A DNA stretch of 64,000 nt from Thiohalocapsa sp. PB-PSB1 (GTDB taxonomy: Bacteria > Pseudomonadota > Gammaproteobacteria > Chromatiales > Chromatiaceae): the NCBI GenBank assembly GCA_016745215.1, contig CP050890.1, forward strand, positions 124,001-188,000, in the 5' to 3' direction. The position numbers and the translations under genes are program-made. Every line of letters begins with the position of its first letter. Position 1 is the stretch's first letter. Below are positions 8,910-18,444 of the stretch, piece after piece. The notes beneath the pieces were generated by a model, which saw nothing but the letters and a program-made list of their open reading frames with translations, made no database searches and was not told where the DNA came from.

Positions 8910-9114
8910 TCGACTCGCTCCATTACAGCCGGCCGGACTATAAAGATCATTGGATGGAACACTCGAGTATCGTCATTGATCAATCATCCACCAAGTTAGG
9001 CATGGTAAGAGATGGGGTTTTCCCGTATATTGAATCGCTACCGTCGGTGAAATACAACGACGGATAAAACAGTGACTAACCGGCTTTATCATCCAAACAA
9101 CATCAACATCTGCT

Positions 9115-10230
9115 ATGCAAACAGCGTCGCGCTCACCGATCCGCCGGCTGCCAGCCGCCTCAACTCCGCTGATCGCCCTGCTCATTGCCATCCCGGCAGT
9201 GGTCCTGATGTTCGGCTGTGCATCCAAGCCCTCCGCCGTTCGGGGCGGCTATGACCCGAGTCTGGATGTTCCGCGCAGCATCTCCGCGCGTGAGTATGGC
9301 TATGTTCGGCCAGCGACCGACATCCAGGTCATTGGGCAACGCGATCGGTCTGTCTATGGCGGTCGCAACAGTACCGACCTGTGGGATCGTGTACGCCGCG
9401 GGCCGCGTCTGAAGATTCCGCATCATGCGCGTATTGATAAAGCCATGCGCTCACTCAAGCGCAATCCCGCCTATCTTACCGACCTTGCCAAGCGGGCGCG
9501 TCCCTATCTGCACATGATCGTCGGCGAGCTGGAACGTGCCGGCATGCCCACTGAGTTGGCCCTGCTGCCGGAAGTCGAGAGCCGTTACAATCCCCGCGCG
9601 GTCTCCCCGGTCAGCGCATCCGGCATGTGGCAGTTCATGCCTTACACCGGCACCGAGATGGGCCTAGCACAAAATCACTGGTATGACGGTCGCAACGACA
9701 TTCTCGCATCCACTCGCGGCGCCATCGCCTACCTGACCCAATTGCGTGATGAATTCGACGGCGATTGGGCGCTGGCATTGGCCTCCTATAACGCCGGCCC
9801 AGGGCGTGTACGCTCAGCGCAGCGGGTGAACCGGGCTCGGGGTAAGCCAACCGATTTTTGGTCGCTGAATCTGCCCAACGAAACGGAGCTTTATGTGCCA
9901 AAATTGCTGGCCATCGTCGATTTGGTGCGAGAGCCTTCCCGTTACGGCATGCAGATGCCAGCGGTTGCCAACCGCCCTACGCTGGAATTGGTGGAGGCGC
10001 GCGAGCAGATCAATCTGTCCCAGGCGGCGCATAAATGCGGGGTGCCGCTACGTACATTACAGGATTTGAACCCTGGCTTGAAACGCGGCGTGACGCCGCG
10101 AGCCGGTCCGCATCGCTTGCTCGTCCCGCTCGGCACCGGTCATAAGCTGCGTCGTGCTTTGGCCAAAGCCGGTAAGCTTGCACCACCAGAGGTGGCCGGT
10201 AACTCAGGCGCCAGGCGCGGCGAAAGCTAG
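9115..10230 (+). CDS. mltD: membrane-bound lytic murein transglycosylase D-like lipoprotein
   Basis: The 371-residue protein starts with a signal sequence and a lipobox (VVLMFGCAS, Cys at about 32), so it should be outer-membrane anchored. The SLT domain follows, with the catalytic Glu at about 155 in LLPEVESRYNPRAVSPVSASGMWQFMP and the SYNAGPGRV block near 226. Transglycosylases of this family cut peptidoglycan to 1,6-anhydromuropeptides. E. coli MltD has LysM repeats after the SLT domain. Here only one weak LysM-like segment remains (about 307-345: SQAAHKCGVPLRTLQDLNPG), so cell-wall binding may be weaker. It is divergent from the methyltransferase gene. Confidence 0.9.
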   Translation: MQTASRSPIRRLPAASTPLIALLIAIPAVVLMFGCASKPSAVRGGYDPSLDVPRSISAREYGYVRPATDIQVIGQRDRSVYGGRNSTDLWDRVRRGPRLKIPHHARIDKAMRSLKRNPAYLTDLAKRARPYLHMIVGELERAGMPTELALLPEVESRYNPRAVSPVSASGMWQFMPYTGTEMGLAQNHWYDGRNDILASTRGAIAYLTQLRDEFDGDWALALASYNAGPGRVRSAQRVNRARGKPTDFWSLNLPNETELYVPKLLAIVDLVREPSRYGMQMPAVANRPTLELVEAREQINLSQAAHKCGVPLRTLQDLNPGLKRGVTPRAGPHRLLVPLGTGHKLRRALAKAGKLAPPEVAGNSGARRGES

Positions 10231-10264
10231 GGCAATTTCCGGCCATCGCCCGATCCCCGTCGCC

Positions 10265-12829
10265 ATGCCCAGATTGCCGATCGAGCCGGTACTGCCAAGG
10301 CTCAGCGCGGCGCTGGCCCAAGGGCACGCGGTGTTGACGGCGGCCACCGGCTCAGGTAAGACCACGCGGGTTCCGCTTGCATTGCTCGAGGAACCCTGGC
10401 TCGCCGACCAGCGCATCCTGATGCTGGAACCGCGCCGGCCCGCTGCGCGCATGGCTGCCTCACACATGGCGGCGGTGCTCGGCGAATCGGTTGGCGAACG
10501 GGTTGGCTATCAGGTGCGCTTCGACAGGCGCATCGGCGCCCATACCCGCATCCAGGTATTGACCGAAGGCATCTTGACCCGCCGCATCCAACAGGATCCA
10601 GAACTGCAAGGGGTTGGGCTGATCATCCTGGATGAATTTCATGAGCGCGGCCTGAATGCCGATCTCAGCCTTGCCCTCGCCCTGGACGCCACTGTCTTGC
10701 GTCCGCGGCTGCGCATCCTGGTCATGTCCGCAACCCTTGATAGCCTTGCGGTTTCTGAACTGCTGGACGGAGCACCGATCATCCAGGGTGAGGGGCGGGC
10801 TTATCCAGTGGAGATCCGCTACCCGGAACATGCGCCGGCAGATCCCGTCGATGCCGCCAGCGCTGCGGTGCTTGTGGCGCTGAGCGAGAACAACGGCGAT
10901 GTTCTCGCGTTCTTGCCCGGTACCGCCGAAATCGAACAAGTCAGGCAACGACTTGCGGAGCAGCTCGCCAATGACCTTGATCTGTTACCGTTGCATGGCA
11001 ATCTGTCGCTGGAGCAACAGGAGCGCGCCTTACGGCCCGATGGTAGCGGCCGACGCCGCGTTGTGCTCGCCACGGACATTGCCGAGACCTCGCTGACCAT
11101 CGAGGGCATCGGCGTGGTGGTCGACACCGGCTTGACCCGCAAACCCCGCTTTGAACCAGGCCGCGGACTCACGAGACTGGTTACCGAACCCATCTCGCGG
11201 GCATCGGCACAACAGCGCACCGGGCGCGCCGGACGGCTCGGCCCAGGTGTTTGCTATCGACTCTGGACGCAAGCTCAGGAGCAACGTCGCCCAGCGCATC
11301 GCCCAGCGGAAATTCTGCAAGCCGATCTCGCCGCATTGGCGTTGGAACTCGCCCTGTGGGGCGTGACCGACCCGCACGCTCTGCGCTGGCTTAATCCGCC
11401 ACCCGCGGCCGCCTGGTCGCAGGGGGTCGATCTGCTCGCGGCATTGGGAGCCTTGGATCGATCCGGTGCCATCACCGCCGTCGGGAGGCGCATGGCCGGC
11501 CTGCCGTTACATCCGCGCCTTGCCCATATGCTGACGGCTGCAGCGGCAACAACCAGCCCGCTGGCCGCGGATCTGGCCGCGCTGCTGGAAGAGCGCGATC
11601 CATGGATCTGGCGTCGCGGCAGTCCGCGACCGGTGGATCTGACGCCGCGGCTGGAGGCGCTGGAAAGCCTGCGGCACAAACGGCATCCGCGAAGCACAGA
11701 AAACATCGATGTACGCCGCCTGCGGGTTATTGCTCGGCTCAGCGACCAATATCGACGTTTGCTGCAAAAACAGGTCTGCGATCCCGGGTCAACACCGGTA
11801 TTGGCCGACGAGGCCGGCGCAGAACTCAGCGCAGGTGCCTTGCTGGCCCTGGCCTACCCGGATCGTATCGCTCAGAATCGCGGTGGCAATGGCGAGCGCT
11901 TCCTGCTCACCAGCGGTATCGGCGCGGCATTGCCGGCCAACGACGCGCTTGCTGTCGAGCCCTATCTGGTGGTTGCCGACCTGGACGTCGCCCATGGCGA
12001 CCATCGCATGCGCGCCGCGCTGCCGATCAGCGAGGCGGAATTGCGCACATTGATGAGCGCACAAATCAACAGCCGATCCGTGCTCACCTGGGATCAGCAG
12101 CGCGAAGCCGTCACGGCCCGTGGCGAGCAGCGCCTGGGTGCCTTGCTGCTCAGCGCGCAAGCCATTCCGATCACCAATGCGGATGCCGCGCTCCAGCTCC
12201 TGTTGCAGGCCATTTCCGACAACCTCGAGCATGCTCTGCACTGGACACCGGATGCGCGTCAACTCCAGGCGCGCGGGCAGCTCGCACGGCATCTGCAACC
12301 AGATGCAGATTGGCCGGATTTATCCGACGCCTGGCTCGCCGCCCACACGGAGTCCTGGCTTGGCCCCTGGCTGACGGGTAAGACCAGATTCGCGGACGCC
12401 CGTGCGCTGGATCTGATGGCAATACTCAAACAGACCCTCGGTTGGCAGCGGGCCAGCCGACTGGATGCATTGGCCCCGGAATCCCTGGTCACCCCCGCTG
12501 GCACCAACCGGCGTATCGACTACTGTGCCGACCCCGCCGGCAATGAGCCAACCCCGGTGCTCGCGGCACCGATGCAGGAATTCTTCGGCGCACCTCAGAC
12601 TCCAACCATTTTCGAAGGCCGTCTACCATTGCTGTTGCATCTGCTCTCGCCAGCCCGACGCCCGCTTCAGGTAACAAGCGACCTGGCTGGCTTCTGGAAC
12701 GGCGCCTATGCCGAGGTGCGCAAAGAAATGCGCGGTCGCTATCCCAAGCACCACTGGCCCGAAGACCCAGCCAATGCGCTGCCCATTGCCGGCGGTTTGC
12801 GGCGGCATGTTGGTCGCCGCAGCGCATAA
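10265..12829 (+). CDS. hrpB: ATP-dependent RNA helicase HrpB
   Basis: The 854-residue protein is a DEAH-box helicase of the HrpB group. Motif I is TAATGSGKTTRVPLA at about 25, motif II is ILDEFHERGLNADLSL near 128, motif III is VMSATLDS, and motif VI is QRTGRAGRLGPGVCYRLW near 325. The HrpB-specific C-terminal domain is present, ending in FWNGAYAEVRKEMRGRYPKHHWPEDP, a diagnostic block. The start at 10265 is preferred over upstream in-frame codons because those would lie inside mltD and the family begins near LPIEPVLP. The cellular role in most bacteria is unclear. Confidence 0.95.
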   Translation: MPRLPIEPVLPRLSAALAQGHAVLTAATGSGKTTRVPLALLEEPWLADQRILMLEPRRPAARMAASHMAAVLGESVGERVGYQVRFDRRIGAHTRIQVLTEGILTRRIQQDPELQGVGLIILDEFHERGLNADLSLALALDATVLRPRLRILVMSATLDSLAVSELLDGAPIIQGEGRAYPVEIRYPEHAPADPVDAASAAVLVALSENNGDVLAFLPGTAEIEQVRQRLAEQLANDLDLLPLHGNLSLEQQERALRPDGSGRRRVVLATDIAETSLTIEGIGVVVDTGLTRKPRFEPGRGLTRLVTEPISRASAQQRTGRAGRLGPGVCYRLWTQAQEQRRPAHRPAEILQADLAALALELALWGVTDPHALRWLNPPPAAAWSQGVDLLAALGALDRSGAITAVGRRMAGLPLHPRLAHMLTAAAATTSPLAADLAALLEERDPWIWRRGSPRPVDLTPRLEALESLRHKRHPRSTENIDVRRLRVIARLSDQYRRLLQKQVCDPGSTPVLADEAGAELSAGALLALAYPDRIAQNRGGNGERFLLTSGIGAALPANDALAVEPYLVVADLDVAHGDHRMRAALPISEAELRTLMSAQINSRSVLTWDQQREAVTARGEQRLGALLLSAQAIPITNADAALQLLLQAISDNLEHALHWTPDARQLQARGQLARHLQPDADWPDLSDAWLAAHTESWLGPWLTGKTRFADARALDLMAILKQTLGWQRASRLDALAPESLVTPAGTNRRIDYCADPAGNEPTPVLAAPMQEFFGAPQTPTIFEGRLPLLLHLLSPARRPLQVTSDLAGFWNGAYAEVRKEMRGRYPKHHWPEDPANALPIAGGLRRHVGRRSA

Positions 12830-12931
12830 CAGACGCATGAGCGGCTGCATGCGCGCGGTTGGCTGCAAATGATCCCTGGTCCATGGATTCAGCCAAAATA
12901 CCAATGCAATCACGCCAGATTGGTTCTGAGC

Positions 12932-13556
12932 TAAGTGATGGTGCAGAAACAAGCTCAACGGGTTGTTGGCTTGGGTGTCGCCTGCCGACTCATTCGCTAC
13001 CGCTATCGGCGTCGGTATCGGTATCGGTATCGCCGCGGTATCGAACCGACCAACCCATCCGCCAAGCTCCTCGCTGACCGCCTAGCCACGCTGTCCGTGC
13101 TTCGTCAGCATGGCCACACGACGATCGAGCAGTGCCTTTTGCTTGCTGTTGTCGTCTGCGGACAACGCATCGCACACCAGCAAGCACGTCCTGAAGCGCA
13201 GCGCACTCCAGCGCCGAGCCTCGTGCGCTTTCAAACGACCGGCGTCGATCCGCGCTCGTCGCTTTGCCGTTCCTCGGCAATGTTCAGCGCGATGGCCTGC
13301 GATGCGTGCCTACGATGCGCACCTACCATGCGCACAGGCGTTGATCCTTCGCGTTACGCTGTCCTTTCACATGCTCGCAGTCGCGCTATGGCCCAGCCAA
13401 CAGACTCGATGGCCGCACGCTAGACGTCGCGCTTCTCATGACCGAATGGCATAGGGCGTTTTCTCTCTCGATTCCGATTCCGATTCCGATAGCGAGCCCG
13501 ATTGCACTCCGCCGATGTCTGGATAGCATTGTATTAGGTTATTCATGAACCGCTAC
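12932..13556. repeat. 625-bp duplicated cassette, copy 1
   Basis: The segment from TAAGTGATGGTGCAGAAAC to GGTTATTCATGAACCGCTAC is repeated, with about 95 percent identity by eye, at 21351-21979. The left part carries (ATCGGT)n-like runs and the right part (CCGATT)n-like runs. Between them lies a dead four-helix-bundle protein gene on the reverse strand. It is followed directly by the dispersed palindrome. Confidence 0.9.
13065..13455 (-). pseudogene. dead four-helix-bundle (23S rRNA IVS-type) protein gene, copy 1
   Basis: Read on the reverse strand with frame corrections, the segment gives HEKLDV-stop-RAAIESVGWA, then EHVKGQRNAK, then QAIALNIA...GNGKATS, then RRRSFESARGSALECAAL and QDVLAGV...ALSADDNSKQKAL. 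This is the four-helix-bundle/IVS protein family, whose function is unknown. At least two stop codons and two frameshifts break it. The TAG after HEKLDV is shared with copy 2, so the gene was already dead before the cassette was copied. Confidence 0.75.
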
Positions 13557-13770
13557 TAAGGATTCACCGCAGAGACGCAGAATGCGCAGAGGGTCCAAGG
13601 CGCCTCACCCGCAAGCGGATCTTTACCAGCCGTGGGAGCCGGTCGGCGTAGGAGCCCGCTTGCGGGCGACCCGGAAAATGATGCCAGCGGATCGGACGCG
13701 AGCTCGATGGGCGGAGTCAGGACCAAAGCCCCTCTCGACAAGCCATGCTGCCCGGACCGGAACCAGCCCG
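13557..13770. repeat. dispersed palindrome arm plus REP-like hairpin
   Basis: AAGGATTCACCGCAGAGACG starts the palindrome arm at 13557. GTAGGAGCCCGCTTGCGGGC at about 13647 is the REP-like hairpin, and AAAATGATGCCAGCGGATCG follows. The same order and orientation are seen at 36295-36420. No gene is visible between 12830 and 13837 other than the pseudogene above. Confidence 0.75.
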
Positions 13771-13837
13771 ACCAGTTGACAACCCGGGGTAGATTTGCGT
13801 TCATGCGCGCCCTGTTCATGCCACTGGAGGCTTTCCC

Positions 13838-14155
13838 ATGTCTGATGTACTGAACCGTCTCGCCGATGTGCTCGAGCAGCGCAAGGGCGCTGATCCCGAG
13901 TCGTCTTATGTTGCCAAGCTGTATGCCAAGGGTTTGGATGCGATCTTGAAGAAGATCGGCGAGGAGGCGACCGAGACGGTGCTGGCGGCCAAAGACGGCG
14001 ATGCGCAGCAGATTATTCACGAAGTTGCGGACCTTTGGTTCCATTGTTTGGTGCTATTGTCGCGGCAAGGACTGCACCCAGATGCGGTGCTGACGGAATT
14101 GGATCGTCGATTTGGTTTGTCTGGGCTTGTGGAGAAGGCTGGCCGTACCAAGTGA
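13838..14155 (+). CDS. hisE: phosphoribosyl-ATP diphosphatase (histidine biosynthesis)
   Basis: The 105-residue protein is a stand-alone HisE of the MazG-like all-alpha fold. It removes pyrophosphate from phosphoribosyl-ATP in the second step of histidine synthesis. The metal-binding motif KKIGEEATETVLAAKDGD ... HEVADLWFH is clear. The start is fixed by a GGAGG seven bases upstream. HisE followed by tatABC is the common gammaproteobacterial order. A 248-bp gap separates it from tatA. Confidence 0.95.
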   Translation: MSDVLNRLADVLEQRKGADPESSYVAKLYAKGLDAILKKIGEEATETVLAAKDGDAQQIIHEVADLWFHCLVLLSRQGLHPDAVLTELDRRFGLSGLVEKAGRTK

Positions 14156-14403
14156 TTTGTTTTCTGGAGATTTGGTCCGGAGAGATTGGTCTGGGAAGAT
14201 GCGTCTGGGAAGATTAGGAGATTGGGCTGACGCGAGTCTCTGCATGCATCCGCGCGATTGCGGTATCATCGCCAACTTGCGCAGACTTTCGAACACAAAG
14301 ACCCAGGCGGGCCGAGGACGCCCCGCGAACGCAAGGTTCAAGTCGCACTGCACACGAAACAATAGTTTACTGACTGCCTAACCGGGCGGTCGCGGAGGTC
14401 GAT

Positions 14404-14703
14404 ATGGGTATGGGTGGTATTAGTATCTGGCAGTTGCTGATCATTTTAATCATTGTGCTGCTCTTGTTTGGAACCAAGAAGTTAAAGAACATCGGGTCGG
14501 ATCTTGGTGGCGCGGTGAAGGGCTTCCGCTCGGCCATGTCCGGCGACGGCTCCAACCAAGACGATGACATGAATCAAGGCAATGAAGATCAGGATGCGGC
14601 GCAGCTCAGCAGCGCCGATGATGCAGCCAACAGAGATCCTGGGGCTGCTGATCCCGCGGCCTTCAAGAAGACGCCCGAGCCTGCCACCAAGCGCAAGGTT
14701 TGA
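14404..14703 (+). CDS. tatA: Sec-independent translocase subunit TatA
   Basis: The 99-residue protein has the TatA layout: a short periplasmic N-terminus, one membrane helix at about 6-22 (IWQLLIILIIVLLLFGTKK), the FGTKKLKNIGSDLGGAVKGFR hinge and amphipathic helix, then an acidic disordered tail. TatA forms the pore-like assembly for folded twin-arginine substrates. It is the first gene of tatABC; the start at 14404 has GGAGG upstream near 14394. Confidence 0.96.
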   Translation: MGMGGISIWQLLIILIIVLLLFGTKKLKNIGSDLGGAVKGFRSAMSGDGSNQDDDMNQGNEDQDAAQLSSADDAANRDPGAADPAAFKKTPEPATKRKV

Positions 14704-14730
14704 TCGGGCGCTGCAACCGGTACCATCGCT

Positions 14731-15075
14731 ATGTTCGATATCGGCGCTTTCGAGCTGATTCTGGTGGGTGTGATCGCGTTGCTGGTGGTCGGCCCGGAGC
14801 GATTGCCGAAGTTGGCGCGCACGGCCGGTCTTTGGTTGGGCCATGCACGACGCTCGCTGACAACGGTCAAGCAAGAGATCGATCGCGAAATCAAGGCCGA
14901 GGAGTTGAAGGAGATCTTGCGCAAACAGGCCGAAAGCAACCCGCTGAATGCAATCCTGGAAGAGGATGGTGAGATACGATCAAGATCCAATCAGTCATCC
15001 TCCGGTTCAGGCGCTCGGTCAGCCGCGGCGGTTCGTGACGCCAACGACAATGCGACAAACGCCGATCAACCTTGA
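14731..15075 (+). CDS. tatB: Sec-independent translocase subunit TatB
   Basis: The 114-residue protein starts MFDIGAFELILVGVIALLVVGPERLPKLARTAG, the TatB signature with one membrane helix, a conserved Glu near residue 8 and the GPERLP hinge. An amphipathic helix and a polar Ser/Asn-rich tail follow. TatB with TatC forms the receptor for twin-arginine signal peptides. It lies 27 bp after tatA. Confidence 0.96.
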   Translation: MFDIGAFELILVGVIALLVVGPERLPKLARTAGLWLGHARRSLTTVKQEIDREIKAEELKEILRKQAESNPLNAILEEDGEIRSRSNQSSSGSGARSAAAVRDANDNATNADQP

Positions 15076-15180
15076 GCTACAGCATGAGCCAGCCGGGTCA
15101 AGCGACAATCTGGACGCCAGACAGGCCGTCGGCTTGCCAGCTCCGGATTTCTCCATGAAACACCGACGAACAGCCCGCTG

Positions 15181-16344
15181 ATGAGCCTGCCCGCATCCAA
15201 CGGACCCTCCGACGACGAACTCGGCGGCGAACAGCCGTTTATCTCTCATCTGGTGGAATTGCGCGATCGTCTGTTACGGATGATCGTTGCCATCGTGTTG
15301 GTATTTCTAGTGCTGTTCCCGTTCGCCAACGATATTTATACTTTTGTTGCAGAGCCGATCCGTGCTCAATTGCCGTCAGGTGCGCAAATGATCGCGACGC
15401 AGGTGGCCTCGCCATTCCTGACGCCGTTCAAGCTGGCCTTGGTGGTTGCAGTATTCGTTGCAATGCCCTACTTACTCTATCAGTTTTGGGCATTTGTCGC
15501 TCCTGGTCTCTACACGCACGAAAAGCGGCTGGGCTTGCCGCTGCTGACATCAAGCATTGTGCTCTTCTACCTGGGCATGATGTTTGCATACTTTGCCGTG
15601 TTCCCGCTGGTGTTCGGCTTTTTCACGTCGGTGACGCCTGATGGCGTCACGCAAATGCCCGATATTGCCTTTTATCTGGAGTTCGTGCTAAAGCTATTTT
15701 TTGCCTTCGGCATCGCTTTCGAAATTCCGATAGCAACCATTTTATTGGTAGCCATCGGTGCCACGACTCCAGAATCATTGGCGCGTAAACGGCCTTATGT
15801 GATCGTAGGCGTGTTTGTTGCCGGCATGTTGTTGACACCACCGGATGTGGTAAGTCAGACCTTGCTGGCGATTCCGATGTGGCTATTATTCGAACTAGGC
15901 ATCTTTTTTTCGCGTTTTTTCCAACGCCAGCGCGCGTCGATCGCCACCGAGCGAAATGATACCGATGACGTGAACGCACAATCCTCGACATCCGCGGCCT
16001 ATGCTCGCGCCAATGCGGTGCAGACATCTGATGCGAGCGTCGTGGGTCGTGACATCGATGGCGGTAACCTGGATGAATCTGGGCGCTTTCGTCCGCTGAC
16101 AGCCGAGGAGATGGAGGCAGAACTCGATGCCATCGAGGCGGAAGAGGCTGCCGAGGAAGACGGATTGGAGGCAAATGAACTCAGCACCGATCCAGTAGCA
16201 GTGCTGCTGACGCGCGCCAACGAACTGCGTGCGCAGGGCAATCTGGGCGCGGCAAGACACTTGCTCTATCGCGTATTGGAAGACGGCGACGACGATCAAC
16301 GCCGGGTTGCGCGTAATATCCTCGCCGATTTGGATCGGGACTGA
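15181..16344 (+). CDS. tatC: TatC with an unusual C-terminal FimV/TPR-like extension
   Basis: Residues 1 to about 250 are a normal TatC: the N-terminal FISHLVELRDRLLRM, six membrane helices, and the conserved SPFLTPFKLA and FGIAFEIPI segments. TatC is the twin-arginine signal receptor of the inner membrane. The protein is 387 residues long, against roughly 250 for the family. The extra 135 residues consist of a polar linker, a very acidic stretch (EEMEAELDAIEAEEAAEEDG), and a final domain of about 50 residues (DPVAVLLTRANELRAQGNLG ... VLEDGDDDQRRVARNILADL). That domain resembles the TPR-like C-terminus of FimV. The extension should be cytoplasmic, because the TatC C-terminus is. The junction is in frame with no stop or gap, so this is a genuine fusion or extension. 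A 105-bp gap separates it from tatB. Confidence 0.93.
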   Translation: MSLPASNGPSDDELGGEQPFISHLVELRDRLLRMIVAIVLVFLVLFPFANDIYTFVAEPIRAQLPSGAQMIATQVASPFLTPFKLALVVAVFVAMPYLLYQFWAFVAPGLYTHEKRLGLPLLTSSIVLFYLGMMFAYFAVFPLVFGFFTSVTPDGVTQMPDIAFYLEFVLKLFFAFGIAFEIPIATILLVAIGATTPESLARKRPYVIVGVFVAGMLLTPPDVVSQTLLAIPMWLLFELGIFFSRFFQRQRASIATERNDTDDVNAQSSTSAAYARANAVQTSDASVVGRDIDGGNLDESGRFRPLTAEEMEAELDAIEAEEAAEEDGLEANELSTDPVAVLLTRANELRAQGNLGAARHLLYRVLEDGDDDQRRVARNILADLDRD

Positions 16345-16374
16345 CCCGGGCATGCCTAACTCAGTCTGCCGCTG

Positions 16375-16428
16375 TCTTTGCATGACCCAGCGAATGACCC
16401 GGCGTATGACCCAGCATATGACCCAGTG
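16375..16428. repeat. 12-bp tandem repeat ATGACCCAGCGT
   Basis: Four imperfect copies of a 12-bp unit (ATGACCCAGCGA, ATGACCCGGCGT, ATGACCCAGCAT, ATGACCCAGTGC) follow the tatC stop. The remainder of 16345-16759 holds no gene I can support. Confidence 0.8.
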
Positions 16429-16759
16429 CGGGGCGCATCCCGCAAGCGCGCTGATTGGAATTCCAGCAAGATGCAGATCATATCGGATGATCTAGTATAG
16501 AAAGCGTCGGCAACGGCCTTGACCAAGCGAACCCTGGAGGAAGCGATCAATCGTATCGATTTGCCAACCATGCTGAATCGACATCCACTGCCGCCGCGGA
16601 AATACACTGACATGACCACGGGCCGCGACCAGTGCTGCCTCGTCGTCCCCTATGGTTTGCTTTTACACTGTCGGCTGATCGGCCAGTATGGCCGTTGCTG
16701 CCGCCGGCAAAGCGCCTCTATGGGCGTTATATGACACAACGAGCGAGAGGGCTGCGCCG

Positions 16760-17740
16760 ATGGCCTCAGGCCAGCAGATCCATTACAAACAGAATCGATT
16801 AAAGCAGCTGCGTGCATTTTGTCACGCGGCCCGCACCGGCAGCGTCAGCGCTGCGGCGGAAAAGATCTTTTTAAGTCAACCCACCGTATCATTACAGATC
16901 CAGGCCCTGGAACGGGAATTGGATACGGTATTGTTCGAACGCCGCGGACCGAAGATCCGGCTGACGCCGGAGGGCGAGATGCTCTACGAGCTGGCCCAAC
17001 CCCTGGTCGAAGGCATGGACAAATTGCACGAGACATTCTCGGTGCATTGCGGGCGCATTGATCAGGGTACCCTGGACATTGCCGCTGGCGAGTCGACAAT
17101 CCTCTACATCCTACCCGAGCCGGTACGGCTTTTCGTCGAGCGTTTTCCAGGCATTGAACTGCGTTTACACAATGTCACCGGACGTGACGGATTGGCGATG
17201 TTGCGCGCCGATGAGGCGGATTTAGCGGTGGGATCGATGCTGGAAATCCCAGACGATGTCAACTATCGACCGGTTGTCACCTATCGACCGACGCTGATTA
17301 CGCCGAAGGATCATCCCCTCGCGAACAAGCAGGACATCAGTCTGGCCGACATTGCCGAATTTGGATTGATCCTGCCACCGCGGCATTTGAGCACCTGGCG
17401 TTTGGTGGATCTGGTCTTCACTCAACACAACCTGAATTATCAGGTCACCCTGGAAGCCGGTGGTTGGGAAGTCATTAAGAAATACGTTGAGCTGGGCTTG
17501 GGCATCTCGATTGTCACCGATGTTTGCCTGACCGGGGACGAGACCCTGGCTCAGGTGCCCCTGGAAAAGTATTTCCCATTACGCAGCTATGGGATGGTGT
17601 TACGCAGAGGCAAATTTCTGTCGCCGCAGACGAAGAAGTTCCAAGAAATTCTGCAGGAGGTTTTCCCCCAGGACTCCGGTCGCCTGGCACGGCAAAAGCG
17701 CGGTGGCGATAGCGGTTGGGATGATGGCCTACTGAGTTAG
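16760..17740 (+). CDS. LysR-family transcriptional regulator
   Basis: From the ATG at 16760 the protein has 326 residues. The N-terminal winged helix-turn-helix is textbook (LKQLRAFCHAARTGSVSAAAEKIFLSQPTVSLQIQALERELDTVLFERR at about 13-60). The periplasmic-binding-like effector domain follows from about 95 to 300. The effector is unknown; the overall look is nearer to CysB- or CbbR-like sulfur/carbon regulators than to small aromatic-response types, but that is a weak inference. An ISAs1 element landed directly on its stop codon, so the target duplication recreates the last codons on the far side. The regulator itself is intact. Before the insertion it lay about 95 bp from dcd. Confidence 0.88.
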   Translation: MASGQQIHYKQNRLKQLRAFCHAARTGSVSAAAEKIFLSQPTVSLQIQALERELDTVLFERRGPKIRLTPEGEMLYELAQPLVEGMDKLHETFSVHCGRIDQGTLDIAAGESTILYILPEPVRLFVERFPGIELRLHNVTGRDGLAMLRADEADLAVGSMLEIPDDVNYRPVVTYRPTLITPKDHPLANKQDISLADIAEFGLILPPRHLSTWRLVDLVFTQHNLNYQVTLEAGGWEVIKKYVELGLGISIVTDVCLTGDETLAQVPLEKYFPLRSYGMVLRRGKFLSPQTKKFQEILQEVFPQDSGRLARQKRGGDSGWDDGLLS

Positions 17741-18444
17741 GCAGGGCAAACGCATCTAAAAATATTTAGAAAACAATGTGTTATGATGGCGAAAATTGAA
17801 GATCATATGATTTAATAGAGGGTTATTAAAATGGGAATGATCAGACCTATAAATGAAGAGGAAAAAGATACGACAATCGCCGGTCATTTTTCCGATCTGA
17901 ACGACCCCCGTATCGACAGGACAAAAAGGCATAAGCTGGCTGATATCATAACGATAGCGATTTGTTCGACGTTATGTATGGGAGAGAGCTGGGATGCGAT
18001 GGAGGAGTTTGGTCAAACCCATGAACAGTGGTTACGGAAGTTTTTGGAATTGCCCAATGGGATTCCCTCGCATGATACGTTCAATCGTGTATTTGCCCGT
18101 ATTGACCCCGATCAATTCCGAACCTGTTTCATCTCCTGGGTGAAGTCGATAGAGCCGAAGTTTGATGGGGATATTATACCGATCGATGGGAAAACGGTGC
18201 GCAGATCGCATGATAGAGCTAATGGAAATAAGGCAATTCACATGGTGAGTGCGTGGGCTTGTCACTCATCGCTCGTATTGGGTCAACTCAAGACCGAAGA
18301 AAAATCAAATGAAATTACAGCGATACCGAAATTGTTGGATTTACTGGAGATCAAAGGCTGTGTAGTCAGTATTGACGCGATGGGATGCCAAAAGAAGATT
18401 GCGGAGAAAATTGTTGAAAAACAAGCAGATTGGGTATTTTCTTT

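Noticed and set aside
12935..13454. Plus-strand frames of 114-162 codons in the duplicated cassette
   Set aside because: They are shadows of the dead reverse-strand four-helix-bundle gene and of hexamer runs; neither copy keeps the same frame lengths.
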